Assembly (NCBI RefSeq): GCF_000807255.1
Contig: NZ_CP009268.1
Span: 464,384 to 528,383, forward strand
DNA: 64,000 nucleotides
Source: Clostridium pasteurianum DSM 525 = ATCC 6013
GTDB lineage: Bacteria > Bacillota > Clostridia > Clostridiales > Clostridiaceae
Direction of reading: 5' to 3'
Each line of letters starts with the position of its first letter. Within the stretch, counting starts at the first letter, position 1. This document shows, in pieces, positions 43,481-51,389 of this stretch. Position numbers and translations under genes: made by a program. The notes below the pieces were generated by a model. The model was not told the origin of the DNA, did not search any database, and saw nothing but the letters and a program-made list of their open reading frames with translations.

Positions 43481-43957
43481 ATGATTAAAAAAGTAAATAT
43501 AATTTTAACTTTAATTATTGTATTTGTTACTTTAATAGGTTGTGAGGGGAAACTAGATAATCAGCAGAAAAGTATATATGATGATAATAGTAAAATTGTT
43601 ACTAGTTCTGATAGCTTTAATGAAACAGATGCTAAAAAAAGTAATTCAAATGGCAAAATAGAAGAAAATTTCGGCGATTTTTATGGTATACGTACTCTTG
43701 CCAATATTACATCTTCTGGGGATGATGGATATGTAATTATAAATTATTCGTCAAATATTATCAATGGTAAATTTAAATTAGTATTAGTTACCCCAGATAA
43801 TAACGTCAAAGAAATTCAAGATACTAAGTCTGATAAAGGTGAAAAAATAGAATTGAAGAAAGGAACAACTAAAATTAGAATAGTGGGAAAAGATGCAAAA
43901 GGAGAGTATAGATTTAAGATAACTGAGTACAGTAAGGTTACTATATTGACACAGTAG
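43481..43957 (+). CDS. Putative lipoprotein, 158 aa
   Basis: Signal MIKKVNIILTLIIVFVTLIGC with lipidation Cys at residue 21, a Ser/Asp/Asn-rich linker of about 45 residues, then a compact beta-rich domain (DDGYVIINYSSNIINGKFKLVLVTPDNNVKEIQD) ending in an immunoglobulin-like pattern (GTTKIRIVGKDAKGEYRFKI). No family recognised. RBS GGGGGAT. Confidence 0.7.
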   Translation: MIKKVNIILTLIIVFVTLIGCEGKLDNQQKSIYDDNSKIVTSSDSFNETDAKKSNSNGKIEENFGDFYGIRTLANITSSGDDGYVIINYSSNIINGKFKLVLVTPDNNVKEIQDTKSDKGEKIELKKGTTKIRIVGKDAKGEYRFKITEYSKVTILTQ

Positions 43958-44262
43958 GAAAAAATAAAGAGATATATCCTTAATGTATATTTATAGAAAT
44001 TATACTAATGTAGCACAACGAATTAAATTAATAAAATGGAGTAAACCAGAGCACATAAAAACTGCGAACAATTTGTTAGTGGTGCAGTAGAAATATTGGT
44101 AGATATTTTAGAAAAAAGTAATAAGGAAAGTGATTTAAATATAGATGTGATGAAATAATTGAACGTCTTACGCCAAATAAAAAATTAATAAGGCAGTATG
44201 AATAAATATGCCATCAGGCTGAAAAACTAACTTAATGGTTTTTTAGCCCTTCTAATTTACAA
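43958..44262. other. Gene-free stretch with a short coding relic
   Basis: A frame of about 32 codons ending at 44157 (CEQFVSGAVEILVDILEKSNKESDLNIDVMK) has no start or ribosome site and may be the tail of a deleted gene. Otherwise nothing seen before the arsR promoter region. Confidence 0.3.
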
Positions 44263-44263
44263 A

Positions 44264-44280
44264 TAATCATTATATGATTA
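44264..44280 (+). promoter_or_regulatory. ArsR operator of the first ars operon
   Basis: Inverted repeat TAATCAT / ATGATTA with a three-base centre, followed by AATTGAATATATGAATATG. Similar arms recur before the ACR3 gene (44841-44872). Confidence 0.65.
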
Positions 44281-44378
44281 TAATTGAATATATGAATATG
44301 ATATGTTCTAAATTTGATGAAAAGAATCAGTGAAGTATATTGAAGAAAATCAAAGTTTATTGAAGGAGGAAACAACAG

Positions 44379-44762
44379 TTGAATTTAATACAAGTGATGA
44401 AGGCATTATCAGATGAAACCCGTTTAAGAATATTAAATATACTTAAGAGTGGTGAACTGTGTGTTTGTGAACTTGAAGAAATACTTAATATTACACAGTC
44501 AAATGTGTCAAGGCATTTAACAAAGCTGACTAATGCTAAAATACTTGACTATTATAAAGTAACTAAATATGTATATTATAGGATAAATGAAAATATTATA
44601 GCAGAATATCCGTTTATAAAAGAAATTATAGAAAAGGAAACTATTAAACTTCAGCAATGTCAAATTGATTATGAAAGATTGAAAAAATATAAGTGCAGTG
44701 GTTTAAATTGCGATGATTTAAAAGCTGGGAAAGTATGCTTTTGTAATGATCCTGCAAAATAG
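44379..44762 (+). CDS. arsR: ArsR-family arsenite-responsive repressor (1)
   Basis: Winged-helix repressor of 127 residues. The metal site ELCVCELEEILN in the recognition region, SQSNVSRHLTKLTNAKILDYYK helix and YYRIN wing are those of ArsR. The Cys-rich tail (CSGLNCDDLKAGKVCFC) may add metal ligands. The start is TTG 44379 nine bases behind AAGGAGG. It controls its own promoter and probably that of ACR3. Confidence 0.85.
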   Translation: MNLIQVMKALSDETRLRILNILKSGELCVCELEEILNITQSNVSRHLTKLTNAKILDYYKVTKYVYYRINENIIAEYPFIKEIIEKETIKLQQCQIDYERLKKYKCSGLNCDDLKAGKVCFCNDPAK

Positions 44763-44840
44763 AGTAGAAGAAAAGGAATTTAACCTATGTTAAATATATG
44801 CTAAATATTTAATATAATTATTGCTAATTAATATAGTCTC

Positions 44841-44872
44841 TCATATGATTAAAATTGAATATAATCATATGA
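44841..44872 (+). promoter_or_regulatory. ArsR operator before the ACR3 gene
   Basis: Perfect 11-bp inverted repeat TCATATGATTA (44841-44851) / TAATCATATGA (44862-44872). The interior AAAATTGAAT matches the sequence next to the upstream arsR operator. Confidence 0.7.
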
Positions 44873-44917
44873 ATATAACAAGCTTTTTCAATTTAATAAA
44901 GAAAGGTAGGTATCATT

Positions 44918-45973
44918 ATGAGTACTAAATCATTAAAATTATCATGTCTCGATCGTTATTTAACCTTATGGATTTTTATTGCCATGGCAGTAGGCATATT
45001 TTTAGGTTGGGCTTTACCTGGTATGTCTAATTTATTGTCAAGTTTATCCGTGGGTACAACTTCTATTCCCATAGCTATAGGTCTTATAGTTATGATGTAT
45101 CCGCCTCTTGCTAAAGTCAATTATAGGGAACTAGGAAAGGTTTTTCGTAATCCAAAAGTATTAGGCCTTTCATTAATACAGAATTGGCTTATAGGACCAG
45201 TACTAATGTTTGTTTTAGCTGTTGTCTTTCTTAGAAATTATCCGCCTTTTATGGTGGGCCTAATTCTTATAGGTCTTGCCAGATGTATTGCTATGGTTAT
45301 TGTGTGGAACAGCTTAGCAGATGGAGATAATGAATATGCAGCGGCACTAGTGGCAGTTAACTCCATATTTCAGGTAGTATTTTATTCGATATTTGCTTAT
45401 ATATTCATTACGGTATTACCAAAAGCTATAGGACTTCAGGGGATGCAGGTGCATATTTCTATGGGTGAAGTAGCTCATTCAGTAATAATTTATCTTGGTA
45501 TTCCATTTATTGGAGGTATGCTTACCAGATTACTTTTAGAACCTATGAAAGGAACAGAATGGTATACTAAAAAATTTATACCTAAGATAAGTCCTCTAGC
45601 ACTAATAGCATTACTATTTACCATAGTTATAATGTTTACTTTTAAGGGAAAGTATATTATAGAGCTGCCAATGGATGTTGTAAGAATTGCAATTCCATTG
45701 ATTATATATTTTGTTATTATGTTTGCTGTTTCCTTCTATATAAGCTATAGATCAAAAATAGATTATCACAAAACAGTAAGTTTATCTTTTACTGCTGCAA
45801 GTAACAATTTTGAACTTGCCATAGCAGTAGCTGTGGCGGTGTTTGGTATTGAGTCTAAAGAAGCCTTTACTGCAGTTATAGGACCATTAATTGAAGTGCC
45901 TGTAATGATTGGACTTGTACATGTAGCATTGATGTGGGGAAGGAAATACTTTGGTTTAAAAAAGGAAAATTAA
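44918..45973 (+). CDS. acr3: ACR3-family arsenite efflux permease
   Basis: Integral membrane arsenite exporter of 351 residues with ten hydrophobic spans. Family blocks: [68 protein letters not shown] with the essential Cys, and [32 protein letters not shown]. Separate promoter with ArsR arms. It would be the pump for the ArsA ATPase encoded 14 kb downstream or work alone. Confidence 0.9.
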   Translation: MSTKSLKLSCLDRYLTLWIFIAMAVGIFLGWALPGMSNLLSSLSVGTTSIPIAIGLIVMMYPPLAKVNYRELGKVFRNPKVLGLSLIQNWLIGPVLMFVLAVVFLRNYPPFMVGLILIGLARCIAMVIVWNSLADGDNEYAAALVAVNSIFQVVFYSIFAYIFITVLPKAIGLQGMQVHISMGEVAHSVIIYLGIPFIGGMLTRLLLEPMKGTEWYTKKFIPKISPLALIALLFTIVIMFTFKGKYIIELPMDVVRIAIPLIIYFVIMFAVSFYISYRSKIDYHKTVSLSFTAASNNFELAIAVAVAVFGIESKEAFTAVIGPLIEVPVMIGLVHVALMWGRKYFGLKKEN

Positions 45974-46193
45974 AATATATAGGTATATGATTATAGATAT
46001 CCAACTTGAAATATAAATTTATGTTTTTAAAATACAGTATGCAACATATGCGTATAATTAGTAATATTCAATTATGAAATTCGATATCTATAGAAATAAG
46101 TTAATTATGCAATTATTTTAAAGATTACTTTAAGCAATGTTTTGAATGGGGAGCAAAAAAGTAAAATGTAGACCTAACAGGGAGGAAAGATTG

Positions 46194-47846
46194 ATGAACA
46201 TTCTTATAATAGGTGCTGTAGCGGCAGGAACTTCTGCTGCTGCAAAGGCAAGAAGAAATGATGAAAAGGCAGAAATAAAAATATACGATATGGATTATGA
46301 CATATCCTATTCTGGCTGTGGCTTGCCTTACTATATAGGTGAAGAAATACAGGATAGAGATGAATTAACTCCAAGAAATGCAGAATTTTTCAAGAAAAAA
46401 TACAATGTAGATGTATTTAGAAGACATGAAGTTTTAAAAATAAATACTGATCAGAAGATTTTGACTATAAAAAACTTAGATACTAATAATGTGTTTGATG
46501 AAAGGTATGATAAATTAGTTATCGCTACGGGAGCAAAGCCTATAGTACCTGATATAAAAGGCGCAGAAAAGAGCAATGTATTCTATCTGAGAAATGTTAT
46601 GCAAGCAGATAAGATAAAGGAATATATTTTAAGTCACAAGCCTAAGTCAGCAGTGATAGTAGGGACGGGATTTATTGGTCTTGAAATGACAGAGAATTTA
46701 AAGAGACTTGGAATTCAGGTTACTCTTATAGAGAGACTAGATCAGGTTACTCCAGGACTTGATAGTGATATGGCTGTATATGTTGAAAAATATTTAAAAA
46801 GTAAGGATATTAATTTGATTTTAGGGGATTCCGTAGCTGAGTTAAAGGGAGAACCTTTTATCAGTGAAGTAGTTTTAGAAAGTGGTAAAGTGTTAGATAC
46901 AGATTTTGTTATAATGTCTATTGGAGTAAAACCTAATACAGAGCTTGCTAAGAATGCTGGAATAGAGCTTGGGGCTAAAGGCTCAATAAGAGTAAATACA
47001 AAAATGATGACCAATATAAAAGATATATATGCCTGTGGTGATTGTACTGAGAGCTTTTCTGTTATAAATGAAAAGTCTCTATACAGGCCGCTGGGATCAA
47101 CTGCAAATAAAATGGGTAGAATATCGGGAGATCAGCTTACGGGAGGAAGCCTTGAGTTTAGAGGTATTCTTGGTACTGGAATATTTAAGGTGTTTGATAT
47201 GACAGTTGCACAGACGGGATTTACAGAAAAAGAGGCACAAAGTGAAGGCTTTGATACAGTAGTTTGCCATAATATTAAGCCTGATAAACCAGCATACTAT
47301 CATGGAAAAGAGATGGTTATTAAGGCTGTGGCTGATAAGAATACAGGAAAAATTTTGGGAGCTCAAATTGTTGGATACACTGGAGTAGATAAGAGAATTG
47401 ATGTGTTTGTTACAGCCATAACCTTCGGAGCAAAGGCAGAAGATCTATTTCATCTGGACTTGGCCTATGCACCTCCTTTTTCTACCACAAAAGACCCTGT
47501 AATGTATACTGGCATGATTTTGGATAATGCAATGAATAGAGGCAGAAAATTGATAACGCCAAAAGAACTCAATGAACTGAGGAAATCTGGAGAGGATGTA
47601 ACAGTAATAGATGCCAGAGTAAAGAGACAATACGAAGAGGCTCATGTGGAAAATGCCATAAGTATACCTCACGGAGAATTTAGAGATAATGTTAAAAATT
47701 TAAATAAGGATAAGATTTGTGTTACTTACTGTAATAAGGGAGTAACGGGAAATGCAGCACAAAATATATTAATAAATAGTGGCTTTAAGAAAGTTTACAA
47801 TCTTTCTGGAGGACACAAAAATTACAAGGCATTTGAAAATAAATAA
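46194..47846 (+). CDS. CoA-disulfide reductase-like FAD/NAD oxidoreductase with rhodanese domain
   Basis: Flavoprotein of 550 residues. N-terminal FAD fold (NILIIGAVAAGTSAAAKARRN), single redox Cys in SYSGCGLPYYIG (CoADR/Npsr type), NAD site IVGTGFIGLEMTENLKR, FAD site IYACGDC, dimerisation domain, and a C-terminal rhodanese module (VIDARVKRQYEEAHVENAISIP) with active-site Cys in VTYCNKGVTG. It reduces CoA disulfides, per- or polysulfides. The start is ATG 46194 behind GGGAGGAA. Located after ACR3, it may help thiol or sulfur chemistry during arsenic stress (inference). Confidence 0.83.
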   Translation: MNILIIGAVAAGTSAAAKARRNDEKAEIKIYDMDYDISYSGCGLPYYIGEEIQDRDELTPRNAEFFKKKYNVDVFRRHEVLKINTDQKILTIKNLDTNNVFDERYDKLVIATGAKPIVPDIKGAEKSNVFYLRNVMQADKIKEYILSHKPKSAVIVGTGFIGLEMTENLKRLGIQVTLIERLDQVTPGLDSDMAVYVEKYLKSKDINLILGDSVAELKGEPFISEVVLESGKVLDTDFVIMSIGVKPNTELAKNAGIELGAKGSIRVNTKMMTNIKDIYACGDCTESFSVINEKSLYRPLGSTANKMGRISGDQLTGGSLEFRGILGTGIFKVFDMTVAQTGFTEKEAQSEGFDTVVCHNIKPDKPAYYHGKEMVIKAVADKNTGKILGAQIVGYTGVDKRIDVFVTAITFGAKAEDLFHLDLAYAPPFSTTKDPVMYTGMILDNAMNRGRKLITPKELNELRKSGEDVTVIDARVKRQYEEAHVENAISIPHGEFRDNVKNLNKDKICVTYCNKGVTGNAAQNILINSGFKKVYNLSGGHKNYKAFENK

Positions 47847-47889
47847 CAAGTGAAAGACTAGCATACTGAATTAATAAATAGGTAATAAA

Positions 47890-47940
47890 CAAAGCACCAT
47901 AAAAATTTATTGATAGTTAATAAATTTTTATGGTGCTTTA
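47890..47940 (+). terminator. Strong terminator after the CoA-disulfide reductase gene
   Basis: Stem AAAGCACCATAAAAATTTATT / AATAAATTTTTATGGTGCTTT with a seven-base loop. Confidence 0.85.
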
Positions 47941-48002
47941 ATATATTTTCATTAATTGGATTTATATGGATTGTGTAATTGTAATGAACTTTTCTAACAA
48001 AA

Positions 48003-48019
48003 TGTTAAGTAAGTGTTAA
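48003..48019 (+). promoter_or_regulatory. Pho-box-like repeat upstream of alkaline phosphatase
   Basis: Direct repeat TGTTAA-N5-TGTTAA; the complement, TTAACA-N5-TTAACA, fits the PhoP box format of Firmicutes. Phosphate control of a secreted phosphatase would be expected. Confidence 0.5.
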
Positions 48020-48098
48020 TATATATTAACGTAAGGATAATACGAAATTAATATAGAAGAGATATTATTACGTGGTACATATATTAGGGGGGAACAAA

Positions 48099-49670
48099 AT
48101 GAAAAATAAAAAAATATGGATTATTGTTACAATGTGTGTATTAATGATGATTACAAGTTTATTCACAGGTTGTGATACACAAAAATCAAAAGCAGCAAAT
48201 ACAAATACTTACTCGGGTAAAAAACCAAAGTATGTATTCCTATTTATAGGTGATGGAATGGCAATGCCTCAGATAACGGCTGCAGAGAACTATTTAGGAA
48301 AATTAAAAAATACAAACACTCCTGAAAATTCAAAACTTACTTTTACTCAGTTTCCATCTCAGGGAATGGCTACTACCTATGATGCTGGAAGTTTTATCAC
48401 AGATTCAGCTTCTGCTGGTACAGCGATAGCATCAGGTAATAAAACTCTAACTGGCGTCATTAATATGGATAAAGATAAAACAAAAAAATTCACTTCAATT
48501 GCAGAAATGGCAAAAAAAGAAGGTATGAAAATTGGTATTGTATCTTCTGTTTCTCTTGATCATGCTACACCAGCAAGTTTTTATGCACATCAGCCAACAA
48601 GAAGTAATTATTATGATATAGAATTGGAATTAGGAAAAAGTGATTTTAATTACTTTGCAGGCGGTGGATTTTTAGCATCAACTGGAAAAAATAAAGATAA
48701 ATCAGATGCATTTGAAGAGGCAAAGAAAAACGGATACAGGGTTATTAATAGTAAAAGTGAGTTTACAAAATTAAATTCAAAATCAGATAAAGTTATAGCT
48801 GTAAGTCCTGTTTTAGATAATGAGAAGGCATTGCCCTATGCAATAAATAAAAACACTGAGGGAATTTCTTTAGCTGAGTTTACACAAAAAGGTATAGAAG
48901 TTCTTGATAATGACAAGGGATTCTTTATGATGATTGAAGGTGGAAAAGTCGACTGGGCAGGTCATGCCAATGATGCTGCTACATCAATTAAGGAAGTAAT
49001 TTCTTATGATGAATCAATACAAAAGGCTAAAGACTTTTATAATAAACATAAGGATGAAACTTTAATAATTGTTACTGGAGACCATGAAACGGGAGGTCTT
49101 GGTATAGGTTTTGCTGGTACAGATTATTCAACCTTCTTTGATAAATTAAGTAAACAATCAATATCTTATGATGAGTTTACAAAAAAGGTTGAAGATTATA
49201 GAAAAAATGGTCATACTCCTGAAAATGCCAAAATCGAAGATTTACTTCCAATTATAAAACAATACTATGGCCTTGAAGCAATGGATGCGGCAACTTATAA
49301 TGACTTATATAAGAAAGCTACGGACAGTAAGTCTCCAGATAAAGATGCAGCCAGCAAGATAGGTATGGCACTAAGTCCAAAAGATATGGATGATTTAAAG
49401 ACAGCTTTAAGTCAAAGTATGCTTGAGTCTTCAGAAAGATCAAAAGATGAACAAGCAAAGCTTTTATATGGTGGATATGATCCTTTGACTATGACATTAA
49501 CTCATATTATGGCCCATAAAGCAGGAGTAGGTTTTACTTCCTATGCACATACTGGAGTTCCGGTGCCAGTTTTTGCAATTGGAAAAGGACAAGAAATTTT
49601 CAATGGATATTATGATAATACTGATATATTTAAGAAAATGACATCAATTTTAGATTTAAAAACAGAATAA
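48099..49670 (+). CDS. phoA: Secreted alkaline phosphatase lipoprotein
   Basis: Extracytoplasmic phosphomonoesterase of 523 residues. The signal ends ITSLFTGC (lipobox). Motifs in order: VFLFIGDGMAMPQ (metal Asp), TDSASAGTAIASG (nucleophile Ser), HATPASFYAHQ, GGKVDWAGHANDAA, VTGDHETGGLG and the final metal His in YAHTGVPVPVFAIG. An insert of about 130 residues lies before the last His. ATG 48099 follows AGGGGGG. A Pho-box-like repeat lies upstream. Confidence 0.88.
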   Translation: MKNKKIWIIVTMCVLMMITSLFTGCDTQKSKAANTNTYSGKKPKYVFLFIGDGMAMPQITAAENYLGKLKNTNTPENSKLTFTQFPSQGMATTYDAGSFITDSASAGTAIASGNKTLTGVINMDKDKTKKFTSIAEMAKKEGMKIGIVSSVSLDHATPASFYAHQPTRSNYYDIELELGKSDFNYFAGGGFLASTGKNKDKSDAFEEAKKNGYRVINSKSEFTKLNSKSDKVIAVSPVLDNEKALPYAINKNTEGISLAEFTQKGIEVLDNDKGFFMMIEGGKVDWAGHANDAATSIKEVISYDESIQKAKDFYNKHKDETLIIVTGDHETGGLGIGFAGTDYSTFFDKLSKQSISYDEFTKKVEDYRKNGHTPENAKIEDLLPIIKQYYGLEAMDAATYNDLYKKATDSKSPDKDAASKIGMALSPKDMDDLKTALSQSMLESSERSKDEQAKLLYGGYDPLTMTLTHIMAHKAGVGFTSYAHTGVPVPVFAIGKGQEIFNGYYDNTDIFKKMTSILDLKTE

Positions 49671-49678
49671 TATTTTTC

Positions 49679-49718
49679 TATGCGGGAGCAACATAAGGTT
49701 GACCCGCATATTTTTAAG
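49679..49718 (+). terminator. Terminator after alkaline phosphatase
   Basis: Stem ATGCGGG / CCCGCAT followed by ATTTTTA. Confidence 0.75.
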
Positions 49719-49787
49719 GAATCTCAAAAATACATAAAGGGTAAAAGTTGCTACATATATGAAAATGGCTAAGGAAAGGGATATATA

Positions 49788-50924
49788 ATGAAGATTAGGT
49801 TAAACCAAGATATAACAATTATTTTAATAATGATAGTTGTTACTGTAATATTATTCTTTATACCAACTGGTTTTGAGGATAATTATAATAAAAGTATAAG
49901 GAGTAAGGCACTTGTAATTTCAGTAGATAATTCTCAGCTTGAGCAAAGAGGGATAGTTAAAACTGGAGTTCAACAGGTCAAAGTTAGAATTCTTCAAGGT
50001 GAATTTAAGGGGAAAGAGTTTAATTCTACTAATAATTTAAAAGGACAGCTTGAACTTGATAAAATGTTCAGTGTAGGTGATAAAGCACTGGTTGTTATAG
50101 ATCATCAAGGAGATGAAGTTGTTTTTGTTAATATAATTGATCATTACAGGATTAATATTGAAGCTATTCTTTTTTTTATTTTCATTCTGATTCTTATTGC
50201 ATTTGCTGGAATAACTGGAGTTAAGACAGTTATATCTTTTATATTTACTATTCTTGCTATATGGAAGATTTTAATACCATCCTTTTTAAAGGGATATGAT
50301 CCTATAGTTATATCTTTAATTATAACTACAATAATAATGGCAGTAACTATTTATCTAGTTGGTGGGTTAAATAAAAAATCATTGGTTGCTTTTTTAGGAG
50401 CTTTTATAGGCATGGTTGCTACATGTATACTGTCACTTTTTTTCGGTAAAGAGTTTAATTTACATGGTGCAGTAGTTCCTTTTTCAGAAACATTACTCTA
50501 TTCAGGATATGGTAATCTTAATATAACCAGGATTTTTTTAGCAGGAATATTTATTGCATCTTCAGGTGCATTAATGGATGTAGCAATGGATATATCAGCT
50601 GCAGTATATGAGATTGTATCAATTAATCCTAAAATACATATGTCTAAAGCTATAAAGTCAGGTTTTTCAGTGTCAAGAGCGGTAATTGGAACAATGGCTA
50701 CAACGCTCCTCTTGGCATATTCAGGAGGATATACTGCTATGTTGATGGTATTTATGGCTCAAGGAACTCCAGTTATAAATATTTTAAATATGACCTATGT
50801 TTCAGCGGAAATACTTCATACATTAGTTGGAAGCTTTGGACTGGTGCTAGTTGCACCAGCAACATCGATACTATCAGGATTAATGTTTACAAGGAAATCA
50901 AAAAAAGTAACTTATAATTCTTAA
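49788..50924 (+). CDS. YibE/F-family membrane protein
   Basis: Membrane protein of 378 residues. One N-terminal span, an extracytoplasmic beta-rich domain of about 90 residues (ALVISVDNSQLEQ...VGDKALVVIDHQGDEVVFVN), then seven or eight spans with GASGALMDVAMDISAAVYEI-like and AVIGTMATTLLLAYSGGY motifs of the YibE/F family. Function is not established. RBS AAGGAAAGG. Sits between a phosphatase and a P-type ATPase, a context suggestive of ion or phosphate homeostasis. Confidence 0.82.
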   Translation: MKIRLNQDITIILIMIVVTVILFFIPTGFEDNYNKSIRSKALVISVDNSQLEQRGIVKTGVQQVKVRILQGEFKGKEFNSTNNLKGQLELDKMFSVGDKALVVIDHQGDEVVFVNIIDHYRINIEAILFFIFILILIAFAGITGVKTVISFIFTILAIWKILIPSFLKGYDPIVISLIITTIIMAVTIYLVGGLNKKSLVAFLGAFIGMVATCILSLFFGKEFNLHGAVVPFSETLLYSGYGNLNITRIFLAGIFIASSGALMDVAMDISAAVYEIVSINPKIHMSKAIKSGFSVSRAVIGTMATTLLLAYSGGYTAMLMVFMAQGTPVINILNMTYVSAEILHTLVGSFGLVLVAPATSILSGLMFTRKSKKVTYNS

Positions 50925-51117
50925 AAATTATGGAGCTGTTGTATTAGCAATTTTTTAAATAGCTATCAATAGCTCTTTTTCTATATTATTGGCAATAACG
51001 ATAATTCAAATAATAACTTCTTTAATGAAAGTATAAGAATAACTTGATATAGTAAAAGAAAATTGTTATATTAATAATATAAACTACATAAAATAGTATA
51101 TAAAAACTTATTTGAAA

Positions 51118-51262
51118 TATTAATATTTTATCCAGTAACTAGTTGCTGTAATGCTCCCTCTTTTACAAGATAGAGATAACATTATGTCATTGGATAATTA
51201 ATCTAAACTTAGCAGGAGCACAAACTACCACTAAGTAAGATTCATTTATAAATACACTATAT
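51118..51262 (+). ncRNA. Structured 5' element upstream of the P-type ATPase gene
   Basis: Shares ordered blocks with 63492-63585: TATTTTATCC, ACTAGT, GGATAATTAATCTAAACTT and AAGTAAGATTCATT. The blocks can pair as TTATCC/GGATAA and AATCT...AGATT around a central hairpin whose sequence differs between copies (AGCAGGAGCACAAACTACCACT here). Conserved pairing with variable loops in front of two unrelated genes suggests a cis-regulatory RNA. It does not match the yybP-ykoY, M-box or NiCo patterns that I know. Confidence 0.45.
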
Positions 51263-51389
51263 AAAATACATTATTTACTTATATATTTATTAAAAAACAT
51301 AGTAAATTAGGTATTTTAAATATAATTAATGCAGATAATTTATATTAAAAGTGAAAGGAGATTTTATAGAAAAATAAGGAGGATGTTTT

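Noticed and set aside
51118-51262. yybP-ykoY manganese riboswitch upstream of the P-type ATPase
   Set aside because: The GGGGAGUAGC and GCAACC... core words of that riboswitch are absent.
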